Part shown: in pieces, positions 17,229 to 25,051 of the stretch
Position numbering within the stretch: the first letter of the stretch is position 1
Layout: every line of letters begins with the position of its first letter
Assembly (NCBI GenBank): GCA_910588685.1
Contig: CAJUPX010000001.1
Location: 10,367 to 74,366, forward strand
Reading direction: 5' to 3'
Origin: an uncultured Christensenellaceae bacterium
Lineage (GTDB): Bacteria > Bacillota > Clostridia > Christensenellales > Borkfalkiaceae
Length of the DNA stretch: 64,000 nucleotides
Made by a program: the position numbers and the translations under genes
The notes under the pieces: model-generated
Seen by the model: only the letters and a program-made list of their open reading frames with translations
Told to the model about the DNA's origin: nothing
The model's database searches: none

Positions 17229-18418
17229 TATTTACGCCTTCTTAATATATCGCCCGGCTGCAACTTAAACGGGCATTTTACTCTGTACTGCTCCTGGACG
17301 AGTTTACAGTCCGTAACCCTTTCGCCGAGGCTTGTGTAAACCTCTTCCACGGTAAATTTTTTGCCGAAGTTTTGCGAGGGCGAGAGCACTTCAAGCTCGT
17401 CGCCGACCTTAAATCTGCCGCGCATTTCCACAATGACAAAGCCGTGTTCATTACCTGAAACGTTGCCGATATAATCGCAGCCGCCCTTTGCCTGGCTGTC
17501 TTTATAGTTTACCGTACCATTATTTTCACCGAGCATATACGCCGTGGTATAGTCGCGGTGGAACGCCGTTGAAAGCTCGCTCCGCACAGTATCGCCGTAG
17601 CCGTAATCTATACAGCGGCGGTAAGCGTTTATCACCGTGGCGAGATAATAACCGGACTTCATTCTGCCCTCTATTTTAAAGGAGCTTACGCCCGCGTTTT
17701 CGAGCTCTTTTAAATGCCCGCTCATATTCAGATCTTTGGAGTTTAAAATATACGCGCCCCTGCCGTCCTCTTCGATATCGAGCCATTCGGCGCCGTCGCC
17801 CTCGTTTTTACGAATCTGATATTTCCAACGGCACGCCTGAACGCATTCGCCGCGGTTGCTCTCCCGCCCGGCAAGATAGTTGGACAAAAGACACCTGCCC
17901 GAATAGGAAATGCACATTGCGCCGTGCACAAAGGCTTCGAGCTCGATATCGGGTACGAAATCGCGTATTTCTGATATTTCGAAAATTGACAGCTCGCGCG
18001 CTAATATAGCGCGGGTTACGCCGAGTTCGCGCCAGAATTTTACCGCGTATTTATTAGTTAAATTAGCCTGCGTGGATATATGTATATTAAGCTTGGGCGC
18101 GGCTTTTTTAGCGGCATACACAACGCCGCTGTCGGAAATTATGGCAGCGTCTACTCCCGCCGACTGCAGAAACGAAAAATAGTCCTCCAAAAGAGGCATA
18201 TCGGCGTTTTTTGCAAATATATTTGCCGTTACGTACAGCTTTTTACCGCGTTCGTGACAGTATTTCACGGCGGCAGCCAACTCGTCACGCGTAAAATTAT
18301 CGGCAAAAGAACGGAGCGAAAAATCTTTTCCGCCCGCGTAAACTGCGTCCGCGCCGAAGTACAGCGCCGTTTTCAGTTTTGAAAAGCTCCCCGCGGGGGC
18401 TAACAGTTCAGGTTTCAT
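17228..18418 (-). CDS. trhP: U32 peptidase-family tRNA uridine 5-hydroxylation protein
   Basis: 396 residues of the U32 'collagenase-like' family, beginning PELLAPAGSFSKLKTAL. The family signature EAFVHGAMCISYSGRC is intact (Cys169, Cys176), and further cysteines C192 and C196 could complete an Fe-S site. In E. coli and Bacillus such proteins (TrhP/YrrN-YrrO) are required, with prephenate, for 5-hydroxyuridine at tRNA position 34. The neighbouring O-methyltransferase supports that role over a protease. The start overlaps the trmR stop by four bases (ATGA). Bacillus has two such genes in the cluster; here there is one. Confidence 0.85.
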   Translation of the reverse strand: MKPELLAPAGSFSKLKTALYFGADAVYAGGKDFSLRSFADNFTRDELAAAVKYCHERGKKLYVTANIFAKNADMPLLEDYFSFLQSAGVDAAIISDSGVVYAAKKAAPKLNIHISTQANLTNKYAVKFWRELGVTRAILARELSIFEISEIRDFVPDIELEAFVHGAMCISYSGRCLLSNYLAGRESNRGECVQACRWKYQIRKNEGDGAEWLDIEEDGRGAYILNSKDLNMSGHLKELENAGVSSFKIEGRMKSGYYLATVINAYRRCIDYGYGDTVRSELSTAFHRDYTTAYMLGENNGTVNYKDSQAKGGCDYIGNVSGNEHGFVIVEMRGRFKVGDELEVLSPSQNFGKKFTVEEVYTSLGERVTDCKLVQEQYRVKCPFKLQPGDILRRRK

Positions 18419-19074
18419 AGCTTTACACTCATTGCCACGCCGTTGCCTATGTTTAGCACCGTCGTCGATAACTCACTATCGCCTGTAACGGCGGCAAGGA
18501 ATTCTTTTATATGCTCCACAAGCATTCTGCGCTTAGGCGGAACGGGTATTTCGCCGGTGACGTAGCCGAAAAGTAAAACGTCGTCGGCAATGAGTACTCC
18601 GCCCCGGTTTAAAAGCTCTTTGAGGCGCGGCAGATATTTTACGTACTGCACCTTTGCGCAGTCTAAAAATATTAAATCGAAACAGCCGTCTGACTTTTGA
18701 ATTAGTTCGCCCGCATCGCCGCAAATTGCCGTTACTCTGTCCGCCAAGCCCAGATCTTTAAAATTTTGCAATGCCTCTTCATAAAAATTTTTGTCGCGCT
18801 CAACAGTGGTAAGCCGGGCTTTCGGCGCATTTATTAGCATTGCCGCTCCAGACACGCCAACCGCCGTGCCGAGCTCTAAAATATTTTTCGGCTTTACCGC
18901 ACGCACGGCGGTTATTAAAAACGACAGAGTTTCGTCGTCTGAAACAGGTATTTCCCGCCCGAACGCGCCGCTGCGGATTTTTGCAATTGACTCGGGGATA
19001 TGCGGCTTATTAAAAGCTGCCGTCGGCGTGTTGCGCTCTCCGCCGTCCGTATTTTTATGGGCGTAGCCGAACAT
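18415..19074 (-). CDS. trmR: tRNA 5-hydroxyuridine O-methyltransferase (TrmR-like)
   Basis: 219-residue class I SAM-dependent methyltransferase of the catechol-O-methyltransferase-like group. The SAM loop is ILELGTAVGVSG and the acidic tip is TTVERD. The metal-site motifs LIFLDCAK and LIADDVLL replace the usual FIDAAK and ADNVL. Bacillus YrrM (TrmR) turns tRNA 5-hydroxyuridine into 5-methoxyuridine and sits beside U32 genes, as here. It abuts the rnj stop directly, with the SD GGAG inside the rnj end, and overlaps trhP by four bases. Assignment rests on family plus context. Confidence 0.85.
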   Translation of the reverse strand: MFGYAHKNTDGGERNTPTAAFNKPHIPESIAKIRSGAFGREIPVSDDETLSFLITAVRAVKPKNILELGTAVGVSGAAMLINAPKARLTTVERDKNFYEEALQNFKDLGLADRVTAICGDAGELIQKSDGCFDLIFLDCAKVQYVKYLPRLKELLNRGGVLIADDVLLFGYVTGEIPVPPKRRMLVEHIKEFLAAVTGDSELSTTVLNIGNGVAMSVKL

Positions 19075-20844
19075 TTAAATCTCCACTACCATAGGCACAA
19101 TCATAGGCGACTGTCTGGTCTTTTTAAGGAGATAATTCCTCAGCGCGCGCTTTATTACGCGTTTGAACTCGTCCACCGAGCCGGTGGATAAGTCGTAGCC
19201 GCTTATGGCGCGGTTTATGACCTCGCGCATTTCTCTATTGTAATCCCTGTGGAAATCGAAAACAAATCCGCGGGAATTTATTGCAGGCTCGCCGACAACC
19301 TCGCCGCCCGATACGGCAACCGACACTATAAACAAACCTTCGCCCGAGAGCTGACGCCTGTCCTCTATTACAAGGCTCGCCTTTTCGTCCTCAATGCCCT
19401 CGCCGTCTATAAGGCGCGAACCCGAAGCTACGTTTTCAACCCTGCGTATGCCCTTGGATGATACCTCCACGCAGTTGCCTATTTCGGGGATGAAAATGTT
19501 TCTTGCAGGCAAGCCGAGCTGCTCGGCGAGCTGCGCGTGTTTTTTGAGGTGCCTGTACTCGCCGTGAACGGGTATAAAGTATTTGGGCTTTAAAAGAGTG
19601 TGCATAATTTTATGCTCTTCGCGGCAGGCGTGACCGGAAACGTGAATATTTTCAAGACTTTCGTAAATTACGTTTGCACCCAGCCTGTAAAGGTTGTTAA
19701 TAACCCTGTAAACAAGCTTCTCGTTGCCGGGTATAGGCGTTGCGGAAATTATTACGGTATCATTTACGCCCACCGTAACCGAGGAATTTTCGCCGTTTGA
19801 CATACGCGTTAAAGCGCTCATAGGCTCGCCCTGGCTGCCTGTGGAAACAATCACAATCTCGCTGTCGCGCATATTTTTGATTTTAGATACGTCCACCAAA
19901 ACGTTTTTGGGGATTTTGATTTCGCCGAGCTTTTCCGCCGACTCAACAACGTTGAGCATACTTCTGCCGGACAGAGCCACCTTTCTGCGGTATTTGACCG
20001 CCATATCAAAAATCTGCTGCAATCTGTGAACGTTAGACGCAAACGTAGCTATTATTATTCTGCGCCTTATATTCTCGCTGAAAAGCCTATCGAGCGTTGC
20101 ACCCACAACCGTTTCGCTCATTGTAAAGCCCGCGCGCTCTATATTTGTGCTTTCACCCATATACAGCAGCACACCCTGCGAACCTACGTCGCTGATAGTT
20201 TTGAGGTCGATAGGCTCGCCCGCGACAGGCGTTAAGTCTATTTTAAAATCGCCGCTGTGGAAAACCACGCCCTGCGGTGTGGTTATAGCAAAAGCAAGCG
20301 CGCCGGGTATGGAGTGGTTTACGTTTATTGCGTGTATTTTAAAACAGCCTAAATTAACGTCCTGTCCGGGCGTGAGAGCTATTTCTTTAACGTCGTTTAT
20401 GCGGTGCTCCCTTAGCTTATGGTCTACAAGCGCGAGCGTGAGACGGGTTCCGAGCACTGGCGCTTTAAGCTCCTTTAAAAGGTAGGGAACGCCGCCTATA
20501 TGGTCCTCGTGACCATGCGTTATAACTACTCCTCTTACTTTTCTGGCGTTGTCGATAAGGTAGCTTATATCGGGAACAATCAAATCAAACCCGGGCGTTT
20601 CCTCGGTGGGGAATATCGCGCCCGCGTCGATTATTATTATATCGTCGCCGCATTCCAGAGCGGTCATATTTTTGCCGATTTCGCCCACGCCGCCGAGAAA
20701 CGTTACTTTTAGCGGTTTGTCCGCATTGCGCCTGTCGTTTTTATTGCGGCGGTTCTGGGATTTTCTGAAAGTTACTTTTGTGTGTTTTTTTCCGCCCTGC
20801 GGTTTTTGTTCATTTGTTGAAGCGTTTTTTACTTCTTTTTCCAA
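19075..20844 (-). CDS. rnj: Ribonuclease J
   Basis: Metallo-beta-lactamase/beta-CASP nuclease with 5'-3' exonuclease and endonuclease activity in mRNA decay and rRNA maturation. A basic 42-residue N-terminal extension rich in Lys/Arg/Asn, probably RNA-binding, precedes the catalytic domain. The Zn motif HGHEDHIGG is at residues 110-118, HSGDFK and the beta-CASP region follow, and the distal HVSGHA motif is present. The start codon is TTG behind GAGGAG; no ATG lies nearby. It heads the tightly packed rnj-trmR-trhP-aroA run and follows the repeat protein gene after a hairpin. Confidence 0.94.
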   Translation of the reverse strand: MEKEVKNASTNEQKPQGGKKHTKVTFRKSQNRRNKNDRRNADKPLKVTFLGGVGEIGKNMTALECGDDIIIIDAGAIFPTEETPGFDLIVPDISYLIDNARKVRGVVITHGHEDHIGGVPYLLKELKAPVLGTRLTLALVDHKLREHRINDVKEIALTPGQDVNLGCFKIHAINVNHSIPGALAFAITTPQGVVFHSGDFKIDLTPVAGEPIDLKTISDVGSQGVLLYMGESTNIERAGFTMSETVVGATLDRLFSENIRRRIIIATFASNVHRLQQIFDMAVKYRRKVALSGRSMLNVVESAEKLGEIKIPKNVLVDVSKIKNMRDSEIVIVSTGSQGEPMSALTRMSNGENSSVTVGVNDTVIISATPIPGNEKLVYRVINNLYRLGANVIYESLENIHVSGHACREEHKIMHTLLKPKYFIPVHGEYRHLKKHAQLAEQLGLPARNIFIPEIGNCVEVSSKGIRRVENVASGSRLIDGEGIEDEKASLVIEDRRQLSGEGLFIVSVAVSGGEVVGEPAINSRGFVFDFHRDYNREMREVINRAISGYDLSTGSVDEFKRVIKRALRNYLLKKTRQSPMIVPMVVEI

Positions 20845-20879
20845 AATTATTCTCCTCAGGCATTGCGCCTGTACAAATA

Positions 20880-20907
20880 AGGGGGTGATTAAAACATCAA
20901 CCCCCGA
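20880..20907 (-). terminator. GC-rich hairpin between the repeat-protein gene and rnj
   Basis: GGGGGTTGAT and ATCACCCCC pair around a short A/T loop, with only a weak TTATTTG tract after it on the minus strand. It could be a partial terminator or an RNA-processing barrier. Confidence 0.5.
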
Positions 20908-20913
20908 ATCTGA

Positions 20914-23900
20914 TTATTTCTTTTTTCTCATATCTTTTACGAGACCGTCTTCTATGAGCTCTTCCATAGTTTCGTAAGGATACATAGCCGCGTAATCGCG
21001 CTCGGGAACGTTTCTCTTTACCCCGTCGCGCTTGGCGAGCATAGCGTCGATAAGGCGTATCGCCTTTTTAACGCCGCGCGGGCTCTTTATCTTTACCATC
21101 ATAGGCGTGCCGCTTAGCGACTTGTTTTCGGACACGTCGGTGTGGTGGTATACCGAAGTCTGGAATTCGTTGGGATCTAGAGCAAGATACAGCACAAGCG
21201 TTTTACCGCGGATTTTGAAACGCGCTATAGTCTCTCTGCCCTTGTGGAAGCGTTCTGCGCCCCACGCAATGTTGGAGTTGACCTTTTTATAGCTCAAAAG
21301 CGCGTTACGAACTTCACCGTAATATCTCTTCTGATCGTCTGTACTCTGTATAATCCTTGCAATAAAGCTGCGCTTGAACTTCATCATATTTGCAAAGTCC
21401 GTGCCGCCTGCTATTATTTCTTCGGATTGGCTGTCTTCGCCGAGGCCGGCGTTGATTATCAAGGTGGAATTTACCGCGTCGTTTTCGTTATCTTCACCGC
21501 TTTCGGTTTCGATATACGTTTGGCTTTCGTCCTCGTAATCCTCATCTTCGCCCGCCTCTTCGCACTCTTCGTCCTCGACTTCGACTACTTCGGCTGTTTC
21601 AACCTCTTCGGTTTCGGCGGGCCCGGATATATTTGAGCTATCTTCCTCCGTTTCCTCTTCAACGTCGTCAACTAAATCGCTCACTGTTACCAAATCTTCT
21701 TCGGCGTCTTCTTCAACCGCCTCTTCGTAAGCGGCTACTCCGGCGAACTCGTCGTTGCGGACTACCGTTCCGCTCTCCAAAAGTTCTTTGATTTCTTTTA
21801 CGTTAGCGTCTATCGTATCGATACGTTCGTCGTCAAGCGTTACTTTCAAATCAAGCTTTTCTGCAAGTTTTTCAGCCAGCTCATCTTCGTCTATCTTTGA
21901 GCCGCCGACAGGCACGGGAATTGCCGCAGCCGCAAACGTGCGGTTTTTGCCGCCGTCGGACTCGGGTATTTCTATCTGCTCGGCAACCTTTGCTGCGATT
22001 AAATCGTAGTCGAGCTCAACCTCCGCGGTCTGTTCGGGTATCTGTTCGGCAACCTTGCTTGCTATCAAATCGTAATCGATTTCAACAGCCGCGGGCGCAA
22101 CCTCAACCGTTTCGGGAGCGGGCATACGCTCGGCAAGCTTATCCGCAAGCTCGTCGTAATCGAACTCAACGGATTGCGCGGGCGCCTGTTCGGCAACCTT
22201 TGCAGCCATAAGGTCATAATCGAGTTCGAGCTCTCCGCTCTGTTCGGGTATCACTATCTGTTCTGCAACTTTTGTAGCGATTAAGTCATAGTCGAGCTCA
22301 ACCTCCGCGGTCTGCTCGGGTATCTGCTCGGCAACCTTGCTTGCTATCAAATCATAGTCGATAACAACGCCGCCGCTCGTTGCGGGTATATAGATGTGTT
22401 CTGCAACCTTTGTTGCAAGCGTGTCGTAATCAAGTTCAACGTTTACGGGAACGGGCTCGCTTTCAGTCTGCTCTGCGGGCTCGGGTACGGGCATACGCTC
22501 CGTAACCTTGTCTGCGAGCGCGTCGTAGTCAAACTCTACGGCGCTGTTGGGCATAGGAATCTGCTCTGCTACCTTTGTTGCAAGCGTGTCGTAATCGAGG
22601 TCGATTTCCGCTGTCTGCTCGGGAAGCGTAATATTTTCCGCAACCTTGCTTGCGAGTAAATCGTAATCAAGCTCGAAGGGCGCAGCTTCCGCCTGAGCGG
22701 TGTGCTCTTCCTGTTCTGCCGTTTGCTCGGTTTCCGCAGCGGGCAGACGCTCTGCAACCTTATCTGCGAGAGTATCGTAGTCAAGGTCAAGCTCTACGCT
22801 CTGCTCGGGTATTACTATCTGTTCGGCAACTTTTGTAGCGAGCAGCTCGTAATCTATATCAACGGAAGCAGACTGTTCTGCGCTCTGTTCCTCGGCGGAG
22901 TCTTCCTTTGCAGGCAGGTGTTCCGCTACTTTTTCGGCGAGCACGTCGTAGTCAAGCTCGAGCTCCACGCTCTGGGCGGGCATATTGTCGGTAATTTTAC
23001 TTGCGAGCAAATCGTAGTCGATGTCTACGGGAACAGGCTCGGTTTCCGCCTCATTGCTTTGCTCGCCTGCGGGCATACGCTCTGCAACCTTATCCGCGAG
23101 AGCGTCGTAGTCGAGCTCGAGCTCCACGCTCTGAGCGGGCATTTTATCCGCGAGTTTCTCCGCAAGCAGTTCATAATCGAGCTCGAGAGTTGCCGGTACG
23201 GTTTGGTTATCGGCTGCGGCAAGCTCGTCGTCCTCGTCGGGTATGCGCTCTGCAACCTTGTCTGCAAGCTCGTCATAATCGAGAGGCGCGCCCGTCTTTT
23301 CGGGTATATAAATTTTCTCGGCAACCTTAGCTGCGAGCATTTCGTAATCAATATCAACCGTTGCGGTCTGAATCTGCTCTTCGGCGGCAACCGCAGCTTC
23401 GGGTGCAGGCATACGCTCTACTACTTTTTCCGCTATGAGGTCGCAGTCAACCTCAACGTTCTGTTCGGGTAAAATAAGCTGCTCAGCAACTTTGGAGGCA
23501 ATATAATCGGGGGAGATAACTTCCTGCGCGGGAATGTGCGACGCAACCATTTCCGCAAGCAATGCGTAGTCGATTTCAATTTCCTGCGAAGGCGCGGAAA
23601 CGGGAAGCGCAGCGGCAACAAAACCGCGGCTTTCGCCGCCCTCGTTCTGGGGAAGGTGTTCCGCAACTTTTTCTGCGAGAACTTCGTAATCTATTTCCAT
23701 AGCCGAAGGGTCGGGCATAGGTATGCGCTCTGCAACGCCTGCGGCGATAGCCTCGATATCGACAGGCTCGTTTTCGCCCTGCGCGTCAATGCGCTCTGCA
23801 ACCTTTTCAGCGAGAGTATCGTAGTCAAGCTCGCCCGCGCCGTTCTGTTCGGGAAGAGTTATCTGTTCGGCGACTTTGGAAGCCATCATATCGTAATCGA

Positions 23901-24477
23901 GTTCGAGCTCGGCGGAAAGCTGGGGCACGGTAATGTGCTCCGCAATTTTTTCGGCGAGCACGTCGTAATCGAGTTCCGCGTCGGCAGTTTCAACCTGCAC
24001 GGGTTCGGACTGTGCGGCAGCCGTTGCGCCGAGACGTTCGGCAATTTTGTCTGCAAGCAAATCGTAATCGAATTCGAGCTCTGCGGAAATTTCATCGGGA
24101 GTGTTAGACGCAGCCGCCTGCGCGGGAGCTCTGTGTTTTGTTACAAGCTCTGTGAGCGCAGCGAATTTTGCCGCAACGTCGCGGTAAATATTCTCGTTCT
24201 GAACGGCAAGGAATTTTATTTCGCGCCTTACGCTTACAAATTCCTGTTTAAGCGCCTCGAACATCTCTTCTGTGCGCGCGGACGAAAAATCGTTGCCGCC
24301 TGTAGGGTTGAGATTGATTATTTCTCCGAGAACCTCTTCTATTCCCGAGTTAGCGTCCATTACCTGATTGATTAACTCTTCCTGTTTGAGCGCGATATCC
24401 TGCTCTAACCTTAAAATCAAGTCGGCTTTTTTTGGAGCTGCCGTGCGGGGCTTGCCTGCATTATTGACATTTGCCAT
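20914..24477 (-). CDS. Large cytoplasmic protein with about 28 DYDxLAxKVAE repeats, unknown function
   Basis: An 1187-residue protein without signal peptide or membrane segment. Residues 1-120 are helical, likely coiled coil (QDIALKQEELINQVMD). Residues 131-876 hold about 28 copies of a motif close to L-D-Y-D-x-L-A-x-K-V-A-E-x-I/M-P, spaced 19-40 residues apart by Pro/Glu/Gln/Ala linkers. Residues 905-1005 are strongly acidic (Glu/Asp). Residues 1027-1187 form a separate basic globular domain (MKFKRSFIARII..., then KTLVLYLALDP and MMVKIKSPRG). I believe similar C-terminal domains occur in other uncultured Clostridia but know no function. It precedes rnj, separated by a hairpin. A possible promoter is TTTACT-17-TAAACT at 24541-24569. 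The repeats suggest a multivalent scaffold; this is inference. Confidence 0.85.
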   Translation of the reverse strand: MANVNNAGKPRTAAPKKADLILRLEQDIALKQEELINQVMDANSGIEEVLGEIINLNPTGGNDFSSARTEEMFEALKQEFVSVRREIKFLAVQNENIYRDVAAKFAALTELVTKHRAPAQAAASNTPDEISAELEFDYDLLADKIAERLGATAAAQSEPVQVETADAELDYDVLAEKIAEHITVPQLSAELELDYDMMASKVAEQITLPEQNGAGELDYDTLAEKVAERIDAQGENEPVDIEAIAAGVAERIPMPDPSAMEIDYEVLAEKVAEHLPQNEGGESRGFVAAALPVSAPSQEIEIDYALLAEMVASHIPAQEVISPDYIASKVAEQLILPEQNVEVDCDLIAEKVVERMPAPEAAVAAEEQIQTATVDIDYEMLAAKVAEKIYIPEKTGAPLDYDELADKVAERIPDEDDELAAADNQTVPATLELDYELLAEKLADKMPAQSVELELDYDALADKVAERMPAGEQSNEAETEPVPVDIDYDLLASKITDNMPAQSVELELDYDVLAEKVAEHLPAKEDSAEEQSAEQSASVDIDYELLATKVAEQIVIPEQSVELDLDYDTLADKVAERLPAAETEQTAEQEEHTAQAEAAPFELDYDLLASKVAENITLPEQTAEIDLDYDTLATKVAEQIPMPNSAVEFDYDALADKVTERMPVPEPAEQTESEPVPVNVELDYDTLATKVAEHIYIPATSGGVVIDYDLIASKVAEQIPEQTAEVELDYDLIATKVAEQIVIPEQSGELELDYDLMAAKVAEQAPAQSVEFDYDELADKLAERMPAPETVEVAPAAVEIDYDLIASKVAEQIPEQTAEVELDYDLIAAKVAEQIEIPESDGGKNRTFAAAAIPVPVGGSKIDEDELAEKLAEKLDLKVTLDDERIDTIDANVKEIKELLESGTVVRNDEFAGVAAYEEAVEEDAEEDLVTVSDLVDDVEEETEEDSSNISGPAETEEVETAEVVEVEDEECEEAGEDEDYEDESQTYIETESGEDNENDAVNSTLIINAGLGEDSQSEEIIAGGTDFANMMKFKRSFIARIIQSTDDQKRYYGEVRNALLSYKKVNSNIAWGAERFHKGRETIARFKIRGKTLVLYLALDPNEFQTSVYHHTDVSENKSLSGTPMMVKIKSPRGVKKAIRLIDAMLAKRDGVKRNVPERDYAAMYPYETMEELIEDGLVKDMRKKK
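21853..24087 (-). repeat. Degenerate coding repeat array (about 28 units)
   Basis: DNA encoding residues 131-875 of the repeat protein. Each unit encodes a 12-14-residue amphipathic helix with an invariant-looking D-Y-[DE] start and K-[VI]-[AT]-E end, then a linker. The two-unit blocks at 22252-22371 and 21964-22089 are nearly identical in DNA, indicating a recent internal duplication. Confidence 0.85.
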
Positions 24478-24731
24478 AATTATACCTCGTGAGTAATTTT
24501 AAATACGAAATTACAGCCGCTTATAAAACGACTTATATATAGTTTACACCAAATTTTATAAAAAGTAAATATAATTATGGATTTTTTTTGTTTATTTTCA
24601 AACTTTTTTTGAAAAACGTCCGCGCATATGCGGGGGTTAACCGTATTTTCGTCAATTTACGAGCCTTATTTGAGCGCGGGTATAAAATTTAATTGCGCAG
24701 GGTATAATAATTAAAAAAAGCGGAGGCTTTT

Positions 24732-24893
24732 ATGGGTAAGAAAAAGAATAAAATCAACAAAATTAACGAAGAGCAGTATCTTCAATACATTGCGGGGTTG
24801 AAATCGGACGCGCCCGTTGTTAATACGGACGGCAGTTTACTCGTTCCCGACGTTTTTAAAGAGAGCGAAAAAAATAAAAAAGAAAATGCGTAA
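24732..24893 (+). CDS. Small basic hypothetical protein (53 residues)
   Basis: ATG at 24732 with SD GGAGG nine bases upstream, TAA at 24891-24893. The product starts MGKKKNKINKINEEQYLQYI, has a middle part LVPDVFKES, and ends in a Lys/Asn/Glu-rich tail. It is charged, soluble and has no recognisable domain. A TATAAT lies at 24703-24708 without a convincing -35, and a strong terminator follows at once. Good ribosome site, own terminator and biased composition argue for a real gene. It stands alone between the repeat-protein gene (divergent) and spoIVA (convergent). Confidence 0.7.
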   Translation: MGKKKNKINKINEEQYLQYIAGLKSDAPVVNTDGSLLVPDVFKESEKNKKENA

Positions 24894-24907
24894 GTAAGTT
24901 TGAAATT

Positions 24908-24956
24908 GGCGAGGGCGGGAGTTTTTTGCAAAAACTTCCGCCCTCGGATTTTTGGT
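24908..24956 (+). terminator. Terminator after the 53-residue ORF
   Basis: Long stem CGAGGGCGGGAG/CTTCCGCCCTCG extended by a T/A-rich inner stem, followed by GATTTTTGG. Confidence 0.85.
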
Positions 24957-24987
24957 TAACTCAGTACCCGCACCATAATGCGGGCAG

Positions 24988-25022
24988 CCGCCCGTTACCT
25001 ATATATAATATGCGTCGGGCGG
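24988..25022. terminator. Hairpin downstream of spoIVA
   Basis: CCGCCCG and CGGGCGG pair around an A/T-rich loop. A second hairpin, CCCGCACCATAATGCGGG, lies beside it at about 24967-24984. Neither has a T run on the minus strand, so a role in ending spoIVA is uncertain. Confidence 0.45.
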
Positions 25023-25051
25023 TTTCTTTGTGTACCCGTGCCTTATATTTT

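Noticed and set aside
21853..24087. Repeated DNA that might be taken for a CRISPR or satellite array
   Set aside because: Units are degenerate, differ in length and keep one open reading frame of 1187 codons; they are protein-coding repeats.
23536..24375. Long open frame on the plus strand (279 codons) opposite the repeat protein
   Set aside because: It is a shadow of the repetitive minus-strand gene; no ribosome site and a Phe/Val/Arg-rich non-protein-like composition.
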